Shown piece by piece: positions 53,871 through 64,000 of a stretch of DNA of 64,000 nt (the first letter of the stretch is position 1; every line of letters starts with the position of its first letter). Below the pieces are notes generated by a model. That model was not told the origin of the DNA. It ran no database searches and saw nothing but the letters and a program-made list of their open reading frames with translations. The translations under genes were made by a program, and so were the position numbers. The DNA comes from Chara braunii (Eukaryota; Streptophyta; Charophyceae; Charales; Characeae). Where the stretch lies: positions 1,106,158 to 1,170,157 of the forward strand of contig BFEA01000340.1 of NCBI GenBank assembly GCA_003427395.1, written 5' to 3'.

Positions 53871-54960
53871 ACAGAGTACCCTTTCCCATCCTCCCTCGGA
53901 AAACAGGTTGAACGGCCCGGAATCCAGGAGCACACCGTTACCGGAACCCTGTCCCATCCCGCTTAAGAAAACAGGTGGAATGGCCTGTCAACTTGGGAAC
54001 AGACCGGTACTGGTACCAGTGCCAATACCAATCGTGACACAGCTACCCAAATCAAACTTCCACAACTGCCCAAATTAAACTACGACCGTAACTCCACTGC
54101 CCACCTCAGTTTCAACCACCCTTTTGAACTTGGGCCTTGACAAAGGTGGCCCACCTCAGTTTCAACCACCCTTTTGAACTTGGGCCTTGACAAAGGTGGC
54201 CCACTTAATTTTTTTTGGCCATTCGATATTTGTTTTGGCCATTCGAAACTGAAATGTGACATAAACACATTTCCCCCATAAATAAATAAATAAATAAATA
54301 TGAAGTAATGTAAATAAGAAAGGGGGTAGTGCTGCCCAGATCCTCAGTTTGACCAGCCCTAGAACTGCAGATCTGAAATGGCCTACTCTCTACATACGCC
54401 AACAGAGGTTCTACACAGTCGCAGGTTCAAAACTCACGGATTTCGAAACGGCTCAAAAAGAAGTAGCAATTAGTATGTTTCCCAGTGTTTGGCCACGGGT
54501 CGGGGCCATGACCTTTGGGGCTTGTGACTGCTCAGCATGCCGCTGATGAAATTCATCAATGGCGGCCGCGACCCCCAAAGGTCGCATGGCCAGGCAAAAA
54601 AGAAAAGCCTGGGAAATGTACTTGGTGTTTAAAAGTAAAAGCAAAGTATGCACCTGGGCAAAGAACAAGGGGTAGGTGGGTGGGTGGGGAGCATAGGGAG
54701 CGAAACAAGAAATCATGACAAATTCATGGGACACCGGTCCCCGTTGACAGCTAGATGAGAGCATTATTATGGCATTTTCTGACGAGATATTGGCCCATGT
54801 GGCCAACAAGTGCTGCTCCCCAGTAATAGAAAGGAGCCATCATAGGTAGTCTGTCTGCAATTTCAGAGGGCCAGCGTAAGGCAACCTGGAAATGGGAGGT
54901 GCACCTAATTATAATGCTTTTCCAATATAAGAACAAATGAAGAAGAAAGGAAAAAGAAGG
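53867..54960. other. Non-coding; 50-bp tandem duplication
   Basis: A 50-bp unit is repeated at 54,099-54,148 and 54,149-54,198. AAAT repeats lie at about 54,280-54,300. An inverted repeat pairs TGACCTTTGGGG (about 54,509) with CCCCAAAGGTCG (about 54,572). No gene. Confidence 0.6.
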
Positions 54961-54969
54961 CACCATCCA

Positions 54970-55362
54970 GCGGACTAGCTCAGTTGGTAAGGGATGCAAG
55001 TGGCATTCAGGAGGTCTTGGGTTCAAACCCCATTGGCCTCATGTACCTTCCTGGGCAAACTTGGTCCCCCCCACCTAGGGATAGGCCACTGGATCCCCCG
55101 ATCGGCATTGAGCAGAGTCTGCTGATGTTCCTAGGGGAGGGGACCTGAGGGATTGGTCCAGTTGTCATGGTCCATGATGCTACCAGCTGTCCCCTGGCCG
55201 GTATCGCCCACCTGCAGGTCGGGTGCAGCTTCTGTGTTCTCCCGTGGACACGGTTGTGGCTGCTACGGGGTTCCCGGTACCACTATAATTAGGAGTAGTG
55301 ATAGGTAGGTAGTGTGAGGTGAAATTGAGAGAAGAATGTAGCTTACTTTGAAAAAAAAAAAG
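54970..55362 (+). mobile_element. tRNA-derived SINE, copy 3 (most complete)
   Basis: A box TAGCTCAGTTGG at 54,976-54,987 and B box GGTTCAAACCC at 55,020-55,030, spaced as in a tRNA gene. A non-tRNA body and an A-rich end at 55,350-55,362 follow. The acceptor ends do not form a clean cloverleaf, so this is a SINE head rather than a working tRNA gene. Confidence 0.85.
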
Positions 55363-56621
55363 AAGGCACCTGGGGCATGGTCCCTGTGATCAGGTGAAGA
55401 GATACTGTCCATAGATAATGAAGATTGACCGCCAGCATCTCTTGTTTATTTAGTCCATGCAAGTTAGGCCCTGGGCCCTGGGCACCTGAACTTCACATGC
55501 AGATCATGCACTTGGTCATCTGCACATCCAGGTGCATTCTTTCGCTTTCCTTTCTCTTTTTTTGGATTCTAACTCAGAGGTGACTTGGCAACCTCTAGTT
55601 AACTCAAAGGTGGCTTGGCAACCTGTGGGTTGAGGGAAGCCCCCTAGCTGTAGGTCTGCCACTGTTGCTGAGGCCCTGTCTATTTGTGGGGGGCTACAAC
55701 TGACTTGCAATGGGACCAGCCTCACATACAACAACTGATAAACAAAGGGCCCCTTAGACCAGTACGCTTCAACCCTAAGAACAGTATGTTTCCCAGCCAT
55801 CTTTTTCCGATGCGCCTTGCGTGCTATTGGCGCAACTTTTGGCGACCGATGACCGGAGAAAAATGGCTAGCTGTCAATCCATGACCACCACTGACCAGCT
55901 TTGCTTCTATCAAAGTCAGCAAATTGCTGTAACAGTTCGGTTTGGGGCTAGTTCACTTGTCAGCAATAAACTTACTCCTATTATTTGTCAGTGACTCGTT
56001 TTTGTGACGCTACTGAAGTTACCCCATGAATATAATTCCAAAAAATAACGGGCTGGAACTGCCAGTTCACACATTGTCAAGCCCAAGTTGATGAAGCTAC
56101 CTTCCAAGGCTCGCAAGCCTGCAAATGTGCCTTTTCAAAGTGGCCTGCCACTTTCACAACCGGCCCAGGCCAAATGCTCTTACAAGGTATACCAGTAGAT
56201 ACCAGTAAGAGCACTACCTCGCTCACTCTTAGGAAAAATGGGGAACCTGGCAGTTTTGCCATTTTTTGCCATTTTTCCCGATTGGCAGTTCCGCCTTATG
56301 GGCCCATTCGAAAAACAAAAACAAAAGACCATGACGGGGAAGGCCATGCACGAAGTTGTGCTCACATCGACACTCGCAAGGAAGTATCTAACTACTATTG
56401 TGGCCAGTTTCAGGTTGTTGTTGTTTGTGTTTTGGTTTTCTCTTTTTTTTCTTTTTTTTTTCAAGGTGCCCTGCCAGGCAGGTACTGCGCAGTGGGGCTC
56501 TCTCACCACCGCCGAGGTAGTGTTTTTTATTTTTTTATTTTTATTTTTTTAATTATTTGAAGCCCAACAAATTCAATTTCCTGTCAAATCTGGACAGGAC
56601 GGCCTTTCAGGCCTTTTTTAT
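55363..56621. other. No gene seen
   Basis: Contains a short imperfect duplication (AACTCAGAGGTGACTTGGC near 55,570 and AACTCAAAGGTGGCTTGGC near 55,600) and an AAAGTGGC/GCCACTTT hairpin near 56,140. No coding frame. Confidence 0.5.
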
Positions 56622-56994
56622 TCTCATTATAGTATTACGGGGAACCCCGTAGCAGCCACATCCGTGCTCAAGCCTCCAACGAGGGAACATGCGGGAGCTG
56701 CACCCACCAGCAGGTGCCATACCTGCTACAGCAGGTGGGCGATACCGGCCAGGGGTCAGCCGGTAGCATCAGGACCGAGCTTCTTCGATGGGCCAGTCAC
56801 TGTGCCTCCCCTCCGGTCCCCTCCCCCTATGAACATCAGCAGTCTCTGCTCAATGCCACTCGGGGGGACCAACAGCATATCTCTAGGTGGCGGGCGCCAA
56901 GCTTGCCCAGGAAGGTGCATGAGGCCAATGGGGATTGAACCCAAGACCTCCTCAATGCCACTTGCGTGCCTTACCAACTGCGCTACGCTGGATC
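56622..56994 (-). mobile_element. tRNA-derived SINE, copy 4
   Basis: Minus-strand copy with a B box near 56,935-56,945 and a slightly mutated A box (TAGCGCAGTTGG) near 56,975-56,990. It extends past the GCGATACCGGCC point where copy 1 is cut, and so shows what copy 1 lost. Confidence 0.8.
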
Positions 56995-57929
56995 AGGTAG
57001 TGGGTTTTCGAAGGGCTTTTGTTGTAAAAAAAAAATAGGAAAAAAAAAAAAAGCAGGAGGGCATTCCCACACTACTACTTCGCAGAATGTATGAACCTGC
57101 ATTCCCACCGCAAGTTCAGTTTCAATTTTGTTTTTCCTTTTTCTTCTTCTGTGGAGCTGACACCCCAGCCATAACTCCCTCACTGAGGGCATACTCACAC
57201 AACTACTTCGGGGTAGGTATCTACCTGGTATCACGTCCAAAGGGGTGTTTTGCTTTTTCTCTTTTCCGTTTTTCGTGGATGTGAGCACATCTCTGTAACG
57301 CCGTGCTTGTTCTTTTTTGTAAGTCTGGCCGTGTTTTCTTTTTTTCTTTTTTCGGAAAGTACCAGAAAAGAAACAAAACAGAACCCAGGCTCGGCAAAAC
57401 TTGGTGCGCAGTGAAAATCAGTGTCCCGTTGGCAAAAACATGCGCAGTGAAAATCAGTGTCCCGTTGGCAAAAACAGGCTCGGAGGTAAAGGTGGTATAA
57501 ACTGCTAGTACACGGCCCCAGCCTTGCTGCCTTGCAGAAAGTTTTTGTCACCACAAGCAAAACTCGGAGGCGCCGCGTCGGGGCGTGTTGAGGTGGTGGA
57601 GCGACGTTGGAACTCACAATGACTCGACTTTGAAACGCGAGCGCGTGGGGAGCGCACCGTCCGGCGGGCCGGCGGTCACGAGACCTGATACCTCGGCAAC
57701 AAGGTGACCGAGGAAGACGGATCCGGTTGACGTCATCGCCATCATGTGACGTGGCGGCATGGGCGAGATGGAGGCATTTTGCGGTCAGCAGGAGGAAGGC
57801 GTCCTTGCATAATCAACAATGGCACTCTGCGGAAGTTCGTGACATCTGCGAGATAGGTGCGGCAGCCAGGTAGGTGACATGGCTACTCCAGGCGACTTGC
57901 AGCACTCTGCCGCTCAATAGATTCTCACG
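56995..57929. other. No gene; 36-bp tandem duplication
   Basis: The unit containing GCGCAGTGAAAATCAGTG is repeated twice at about 57,405-57,476. The remainder has no recognisable feature. Confidence 0.5.
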
Positions 57930-58160
57930 ATGATTGCTGGCCGGTGCCAACTGGAGGAGATGGTGGCTGCTCTCTCCTCGCAGGCTCCGGATTGGACCGA
58001 GGTCGATGGGGGAGCGACCTCGCTGGTCCGCTGGGTAGAGAATACCTTACAGAGTATGCTGGAGGTGGTCTGGGAATTAGAGGAGGGCCCCTATCCCCTG
58101 TTTGACGATTTGCTTGATTGGCGCCAGACAGACGAGATTTTGAACCAGTGCTATACATAG
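57930..58160 (+). CDS. Short acidic ORF, unknown
   Basis: A 76-codon frame from an ATG at 57,930. The product is acidic, Trp- and Leu-rich (for example DWTEVDGGATSLVRW and LEEGPYPLFDDLLDW), with composition more protein-like than its neighbours. No family is recognised, no promoter or splice context supports it, and it could be a fragment of a longer gene or element. Low confidence. Confidence 0.25.
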   Translation: MIAGRCQLEEMVAALSSQAPDWTEVDGGATSLVRWVENTLQSMLEVVWELEEGPYPLFDDLLDWRQTDEILNQCYT

Positions 58161-59214
58161 TTTGTTAGACATGGGGCATGCTCAGGGTGCTGGGTTGGTG
58201 CACCGTGCACCAACCGGGCGGCGTGCTGTCAGCAAGCATGGCAGTTTATTGTCAGCCCGTTGTTACTCAATCTGGTACGTCACCGTCCACAGATGCAGCT
58301 TTGGATACTACATCGATTTGATCAACTCTAACTTTGAAGACTGCTCCTGCGTGCATCACTGTATCATCCAGCGATTTGGGGGTGCTGCCAATTTCTAAAA
58401 CCACAACTATGACGATCACTCCTCTGTGCAGTCCGGTATTATCTTGCGACGGGGAGGAGCTTCAAAATCAATCATCAGGTTCATTCATCATGCCACCACC
58501 AAAAATCTCCAATTCATCTACAGACTCGATTGCTCAACCCATAACAACGATGACAACTGCTCCGATTTCTGCTGCGGAGCTCCCAACTGGTGCAAGGTAT
58601 ATCGATGCTTTTCAAGAGCGAGCCATAGTGGGAGCATCCACCAGTATTAGGGCTATGAGGGATTTGGTAACTTGCATCTTTACCGTCTGATGTGCCATGT
58701 TTTAGTCTGTTGCTGATGTGGAAAGGTCAACCGTATGAATGGTTGATCCCATGGGTGTTTTGCTGTCTGCTTGATTGGCGAGTTTGGGCAGTGTTTTGAT
58801 CCTATCCAAATGCTCATGGTGCGAGTTCCTGGCCTCGTCCATTATGCTTCGTCTGGGTGGCAGCGTATTGACTTAAGTTGTTGTGCTCTAATCCGCTCAG
58901 TTTCTGTCAGATTCTTGATCAGTTTAGTTTTCAATGATTCTTCATTTTGCTGTTCACCACATGTGATTGATCGTGCTGTCATAGCTACTATGGTGAGGGC
59001 TATTCCATTTCTTCCCGCCCTCTCGCATGAAAATTCTGACATGTATGAGAAGATTTGGCGAGGCGGTGAGGGGTGAAGGGAGGATGAGTTGTTCCCGTGG
59101 GATTCGGGAGGAAGAAGAGCAACTGTGGAGAGGGGGTTTGGGAGGCAGGGGTGACTTCTTGATTTGTTTTCTCTCCCTCCCCCCCTCTTTTCATATGTGT
59201 TAATCTGTGACACC
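58161..59214. other. Unassigned; frame at 58,334-58,690 uncertain
   Basis: An almost perfect 23-bp palindrome lies at 58,194-58,216 (GGTTGGTGCAC, C, GTGCACCAACC). A 118-codon plus frame at 58,334-58,690 ends with ARYIDAFQERAIVGASTSI, which looks protein-like, but no family is recognised. Confidence 0.3.
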
Positions 59215-59398
59215 CAACCTCACGCCCGGCGCGACTTCCTGATCGGAGTGGGAGTGGGCCTGGAAGTGTGAAAAGGGGTGTGCCAAGGATTTTTGGAAAG
59301 TGGGGTTGGAGTCCCAGGTCGGAACTGAGATCTCCTGTGGCAAGTTTCAGGGGTAGGGATGTAAAAGGGTAGGCGTGGGTCGAAGTCTGAGCGTGGAG
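59215..59398. repeat. Spacer shared with G1 7.9-8.0 kb
   Basis: AACCTCACGCCC and GGTGTGCCAAGGATTTTTGG occur here and at 7914-8010 in the same order and orientation relative to the conserved ORF. Confidence 0.6.
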
Positions 59399-59899
59399 CT
59401 ACCACCTCGGTTGATTCCGTCGCCTGGGTCGGACTCGTACTTGGTGCACCGGCGGAACGCTATGGCTATTGCGTTGTCTGACCACTTGTTGGCGTCGTGT
59501 GTTACTGGTCTCAGAGTCTGACACAGCTGGCTGTAGCCGAAGGCTGTGCGCTCGTCGTTCTTCCTCCGATTGGGTTCGTCGGATGAAGCCGGAGGCTTGG
59601 TACTCACGGTCTTGCAAGCACTCCGAACACGGGGGTTGGGGCCAATATGGAGCGATGGCACGCCAGGGGATGATGGCCAGCGAATGGAAGGGCAGTACGC
59701 GGTGGTAGGGAGGGAAGTCGGTTTCCAGAATAATTATTCGCGGTTCCGCGAGGAGGTGGCATGTGTATGAACTGGGGAATTCAGGGTGGTGGGGAATGCG
59801 CTCATGAGCTCGGTCGATGTCCCACTCACAGATACGTTCGTTTCCCACCGGGTATGAGAATTCAGGAAGTTCTCTCCTCGGTCGTGCAGACAAACACAC
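59399..59899 (-). CDS. Conserved unknown ORF, second copy (CEWD family, 5' truncated)
   Basis: The frame contains RICEWDI, IIILETDFPPYHRVLPFHSLAIIPW, YWPQPPCSECLQ and a basic Arg/Gln-rich tail, matching the ORF at 8137-8676. It has no ATG because the LINE poly-A tract at 59,901 replaces its upstream part. The CSEC pair and conserved Trp residues could build a small metal-binding or structural fold (inference). Family not recognised. Confidence 0.5.
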   Translation of the reverse strand: MCLSARPRRELPEFSYPVGNERICEWDIDRAHERIPHHPEFPSSYTCHLLAEPRIIILETDFPPYHRVLPFHSLAIIPWRAIAPYWPQPPCSECLQDREYQASGFIRRTQSEEERRAHSLRLQPAVSDSETSNTRRQQVVRQRNSHSVPPVHQVRVRPRRRNQPRW

Positions 59900-59900
59900 G

Positions 59901-59925
59901 TTTTTTTTTTTTTTTTTTTTTTTTT
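59901..59925 (-). other. LINE poly-A tail
   Basis: Twenty-five T on the plus strand at the 3' boundary of the LINE. Confidence 0.85.
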
Positions 59926-60393
59926 AAAGCATCTATGTTGGGGAGTAGAGGACGTGCTGATAAGAGCAGACACTCCCTCTACTCCGCTAGATGGATAGAT
60001 GGCTCTGTTCCATTAGTGGGGAGCTGCACCTGCTGGAAACCGGGTCCAGCGTCCCATTACATCATCAATAGTGAACAGATACCAGAATTGAAGCCGAAAA
60101 ATGGGCCCAACGACCCTTTAGATCTGGGAATGCTGGGGAATAGTTATGCCTCTTCACCCTATTCGGGCGCCAGATATGCCATTACACATAGTAATCTTAA
60201 CACTCCCCATCTGCTTATCGTGAGCTGGGATTGGGATCCACAGATAAAATCCAGACCGGGACACATGTAATCACTCAAACGCATACCATGAGCCAGGAAC
60301 CAAGGTCAGCTTTGGTGGAGGAAAAGGATCAGGAAACTCAGAAAGGGGGTTGAGGGGAATGGAGGGATCTATGTTACTCCAGTCATTAAAATA
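59926..60393 (-). other. LINE 3' untranslated region
   Basis: This lies between the last recognisable coding segment and the poly-A tail. No frame is supported. Confidence 0.5.
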
Positions 60394-61941
60394 TTAGTGG
60401 TACTCTCTTGGGAGCTCACCGTGAGCTATTTCGCACACTCCATTCCATTTAACCTGTCCAATTTTACCACCTTGTTCCCCTCCAAGCCAGTTTAGATTGA
60501 ACGTTTTGATATGTTGTTTGATTTCCTTTTCTGCTGTCAAGGTTTTAAGTTTTTCTTTTAATGTTTCCCATCTCGAGTTAATCTCTAGTTGGATTTGTTG
60601 CTTGATGGAATCTGTGAACTCAGGCCCATCTAGACGGGCATCTTCCATTTCAAATGTGCACCTGCGAGACCATATGGCCCAGAAAAGAACTCTTCTCCCG
60701 ATCGTGAATATGTTCGTTGTAAAGTTGTCTTCACATGGGGCCCAGACTTCCATGAGGAGAGTTTTCCAGTTCCATGGCCATGGTAGGGAGGTTTCAATCT
60801 GGTTCCAGATCCTATCCCACCAACGCCATAACCAAACTGCCCCTGGGCACTTTAAAAATATATGTTATATTGCTTCCGGAATCAATTTGGACGGGAAGGC
60901 AGTTTTGCAGAACTTGCACCAGGGAAGGGTTATTCCTCTTTGTTATAGAGTAGTTCTGTCAATGATCCAGTCATTGGTTGGTAAGCATCGGTGAGTGATC
61001 TGCCATTGAAGGGATATCATTTTAGCTGGTTTGGATTTGATGGAATGAAACCATTTGACTGAACGTAATTCCTTTTTGCTCACGTTTAGGTGTCTCATCC
61101 ATCGCTCTTCTATTCTATCTTTTAAATTTATCTTCAGGCGCAGCATCCTGTATATGGATTTTACTGACAGCGTATGAAGAGTCTGTGTATGGGAACGTCC
61201 TGCATATACCTTAGACGACCAATACCAACTAACGGGATCTAGTGGGAGATGGGATATAGGAGTATCTGATTTATAAGCCAGCCACCTATCTTTGATCATT
61301 GATATCCTAATCCTGAATAGTCTGTCTTTTTGGATTAGTCCCATGCTCTGATGTGGAGTGGATCTAAGGAACCCATCCTCCCCTAATTCATAAATTGTCA
61401 TTAACACATCACCATTAGGGCGTAGCTCACTAATCTTTCCTACCACACCCGACTGATCATGGATTGAGACTCAATCATTAGGAATAAGGGTAGACCCTTT
61501 TCTCAAGATCCTAACCCAATCTAAGGGGATTATATCAATTATCTGTTTCAATGCTTCCTTCTGATGGTGGCAGTATCTTAATTTATCATTAAGGTTCGGG
61601 AGGTCAATCCAGTCTTGGTCCTCCACATTCAAAATATCTCTGATGCGCATAACTCCTCTTCTAATCCATCCTTTCCAAGGAGAGTCCGTGCAGTTTAAGG
61701 TGCATCCATGAGAGTCTCTGATGAACGCATTGTTGAATAATGTTTGTTGGCATATTTCTTCCCATCTTTCCGGTGTTACTTTATCTGGGATGGGTAGTTT
61801 CCTCCACGTTTTGAGCAGGTCAGTCCAGAAGGGGTCCCTGGATAGGTCAGTCCTTGCTGCTTGGCGATCAGATAAATCCAGATTTTGGGGTTGTGATGGG
61901 GACACCCTTGGAATCGGCCAGGCACGATTTTCCAACCACAT
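60394..61941 (-). pseudogene. LINE ORF2 C-terminal region
   Basis: Frames at 61,471-61,941, 60,943-61,446 and 60,394-60,753 follow the reverse transcriptase. The middle piece reads SVKSIYRMLRLKIN and VKWFHSIKSKPAKMISLQWQITHRCLPTNDWI, typical of the zinc-binding region after LINE reverse transcriptases (W, then K, then W, then LPT). The pieces are separated by stops and frameshifts. Confidence 0.7.
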
Positions 61942-62127
61942 TAGAGGGTCAACCTCGTCTGGGGTGGGAGGGGCGAGGCGTCTGATCTGTTCGCAAGCCA
62001 GATTATTCCATGGGGTTTGGGGATTGAATAGTAGGCGCTTTATCCATTGAATTGAAAGTACCTTCGCTTGGGTGGTGGGGTCAATTATACATAGACCGCC
62101 TTTGGATTTAGGTTGAATTAATGATTG

Positions 62128-63157
62128 TCATGCCACTCTGCTGATAACAGTTTTGGATTCATGATTACCTCGCCAAAGATATGCTACCAACTGCCTCTGC
62201 AAGATTTTAATGGATAAGTTATCAAGGGCCCAGACAGCGGATTTGTACCAAATAGAGGCGAGGACCACATTAATAATCGCTAGCGTTCTCCCTATCAATG
62301 AGGTGTGTTTATCTTTCCATAATTCGAGTTTTGAGAGTACATGTTTCAAAATCCCTTCGCTATTGGATGCTGGTTTGCCAAGGGCTGATAGTGAAATCCC
62401 GAGAACCCTGACTGGCGAATCAAGCGGGAGCCATTTGATTGTTGGTCGCTCTCGAGGTCTCTTACTCCTTGATAGTGAGTGCATCCACCAACCAAGGGTT
62501 TTGTTTCCCCAGTTAATCCTCATGTCTGATAGTTTACAAAATACGTTCATAATCCGTTGTATCGCCTCTACGTTTTCATGTGAGGCATCAACCATGAGAC
62601 ATGTGGAGATAGGTCATCAGAGAAGAGAGAATATACCGGAATGGCGTCCTCTGGTATGAATGTAAATTGAATGCGCTTGATATCTTTATGGTGGCGAATG
62701 TGAGCTGCCAGTGCTTCCATGATGATTACAAAGAGGAGCAGGGCAATGGGATCTCCTTGCCTAACTGATCTTTGTAGCATTATAGGAAAAACTACATTCT
62801 CATTGACCATGACTCTTGTAGATGCATTCTCATGTAATATTTTAATCCATCTTTTGAAGTTCGGTCCAAAATTGAACTTGTCTAGATATTTGTCCAAAAA
62901 GAGTCAATCCATGTGGTCATAGGCTTTCTCAAAATCTATAAAGATGAAGGCAGCATTGTGTTTAGATTGGCGAGAAAGTTTGACCAATTCATTCATGAGG
63001 AGAATGTTATCATGAATATTCCTTCCCTAGATAAAACCCGTCTGGCTGGGTGAATTATGTCTGCTATATATTTATTAAGACGAATAGTGAGGGCTTTCGA
63101 GATGAGTTTATAGACAACTGAAAGGAGGGTGATGGGACGATAGTTTCGAATATTACA
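62128..63157 (-). pseudogene. LINE reverse transcriptase
   Basis: The 63,157-62,898 part has no ORF but reads NIRNYRPITLLSVVYKLISK, then RLNKYIADIIHPA and FIDFEKAYDHMD. A TGA follows where Trp is usual, then 62,897-62,568 gives RSVRQGDPIALLLFVIIMEAL and YSLFSDDLS (the catalytic box, normally FADD). After a one-base shift near 62,600, 62,595-62,128 reads MVDASHENVEAIQRIM, LGISL and LIGRTLAIINVVLASIWY, the thumb. It nicks and copies at the target together with the endonuclease; inactive here. Confidence 0.85.
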
Positions 63158-64000
63158 TTAATCATATTTTTTGTATAGGAGTGTTAGGACCCCTTGCCCC
63201 ACTATTTCTCCTAGCCGACCTGAGACCCAAACTTTCCGACAAAAGTCCATTAGAAGGAATGTATTTAGCTTATAATAAACTCTATCTTGGTCTGACTTTT
63301 TGGAGAAGGACAGGAGGACAGTGCACATAGCATGATCCAGTCCAGGTAGAGGGCTTCTGGGAAAATTTTCGGCTATTTGCACTGCACCTTCTAGCTCTTC
63401 ATAGAGGAGGATCAGATTTATTCGTGACTTCGATGCTATCCTTGACTGATTTTTTCTAAAGCATGAAAATCTGCGAAGTGTGGGGTTTAATCTTCTAAAA
63501 GAATAAAAAAGGTTAAAGGATTGGGTAAGATTAACCATCATTGCTTCGTCCGCTGCTACGTAGTCTGGACATGGGTCCGGGATGCGCCACCGGTCTAATG
63601 AGCGATTCGGAGCAGCATTAAAGTCCTCGGCGATGGTGACCGAAATACCCACAGGGAGCTTGGGGATTAGGGACCCGAAGAAGCGTTGTCGATTACCTGC
63701 TTCGTTTGGCCTATACACACACAAGACTACTACAATCTTTAGGTCTAACATCGCAAGGATGTATGTCCATCTTCCTTCTTCTTTGTCGACTTTCCAGTAG
63801 ACCGGGTCTACTTTTGACCCCGGCGGGATCCAAATTGTTACTCCTGCACTCCCTGGGCGAGGAGCGTGCGCCCGGAAGGCTGTGTGGGGCCAAATCTGTT
63901 TGTGACAATGATTATGGGAGGCCGTGCCCATTAAGTGAGTTTCCTGAATACAAATGACATCAGGCCATTCCATACCTCCTATTCCTTTGAGCTGATCATA
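63158..64000 (-). pseudogene. LINE AP-like endonuclease (partial)
   Basis: Open to the window edge. Motifs: DVICIQETHL (catalytic Glu), VLCVYRPNEAGNRQ, EDFNAAPNR (usually GDFN), ASKSRINLIL (usually SRIDxxL) and LDHAMCTVLLSF (usually SDH). The substitutions at G, D and S, and a TAA at 63,158-63,160 just before NIRNYRP, show decay. This domain makes the first nick at the target. Confidence 0.85.

Larger units (their letters stand above)
59901..64000 (-). mobile_element. L1-type LINE, runs off the right edge
   Basis: On the minus strand: AP-like endonuclease, reverse transcriptase, a C-terminal region resembling the zinc-binding tail of plant LINEs, a 3' untranslated region and a poly-A tail (plus-strand T25 at 59,901-59,925). 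The coding sequence is broken by TAA, TGA and frameshifts. The 5' end lies outside the window. It inserted beside the conserved ORF at 59,399-59,899. Confidence 0.88.

Noticed and set aside
53253-54078. Long frames of Arg-Glu, Leu-Ser, His-Thr or Cys-Val repeats
   Set aside because: Translation of GA and CA microsatellites and N runs.

Overview
The window is about 64 kb of eukaryotic, repeat-dominated nuclear DNA. I recognise no intact host gene. It is a nest of transposable elements: two Ty3/gypsy LTR retrotransposons, a Penelope-like element with an N-terminal GIY-YIG endonuclease, an L1-type LINE, four copies of one tRNA-derived SINE, several unclassified dispersed repeats, microsatellites and three assembly gaps. 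The permuted Penelope-like element and the chromodomain gypsy point to the green lineage; a large-genome streptophyte alga such as Chara is a reasonable guess but is not shown by the sequence.

Layout. 1-10,505: a complete but decayed Ty3/gypsy (G1, minus strand) with ~1.2 kb LTRs, a PHD-finger integrase and three accessory ORFs downstream of pol. 10,508-16,312: a Penelope-like element (minus strand) between 428-bp direct repeats, apparently inserted in a SINE. 16,313-17,097: two SINE copies. 17,945-33,369: a chromodomain Ty3/gypsy (G2, minus strand) bounded by a 5-bp target duplication CAGGT. Inside its reverse transcriptase gene sits a 7.28-kb unclassified insertion (element A, 22,235-29,511) flanked by GCGC. 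33,375-49,530: dispersed repeats related to A, including an inverted partner (element B, from 35,677) and arrays of hairpin-forming units. 49,530-57,900: mostly unannotatable sequence with a long foldback, microsatellites and two more SINEs. 59,901-64,000: a LINE (minus strand, running off the window) inserted next to a second copy of a conserved unknown ORF also found in G1.

The most unusual signal is structural, not coding. At 43.7-44.5 kb ten copies of a nearly constant 18-nt core are flanked by arms that are complementary within most copies but differ between copies. At 42.9-43.4 and 48.5-49.0 kb two related arrays of ~124-bp units also fold, with arms that differ by unit. Elements A and B are chains of short perfect hairpins, and some base-pair changes between the two copies are compensatory.

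Most coding regions are broken by a few stops or frameshifts. Several stops fit TGG or CGA codons changed by C-to-T or G-to-A mutation, as expected for methylated, silenced elements. All protein calls come from reading motifs; no database search was run.
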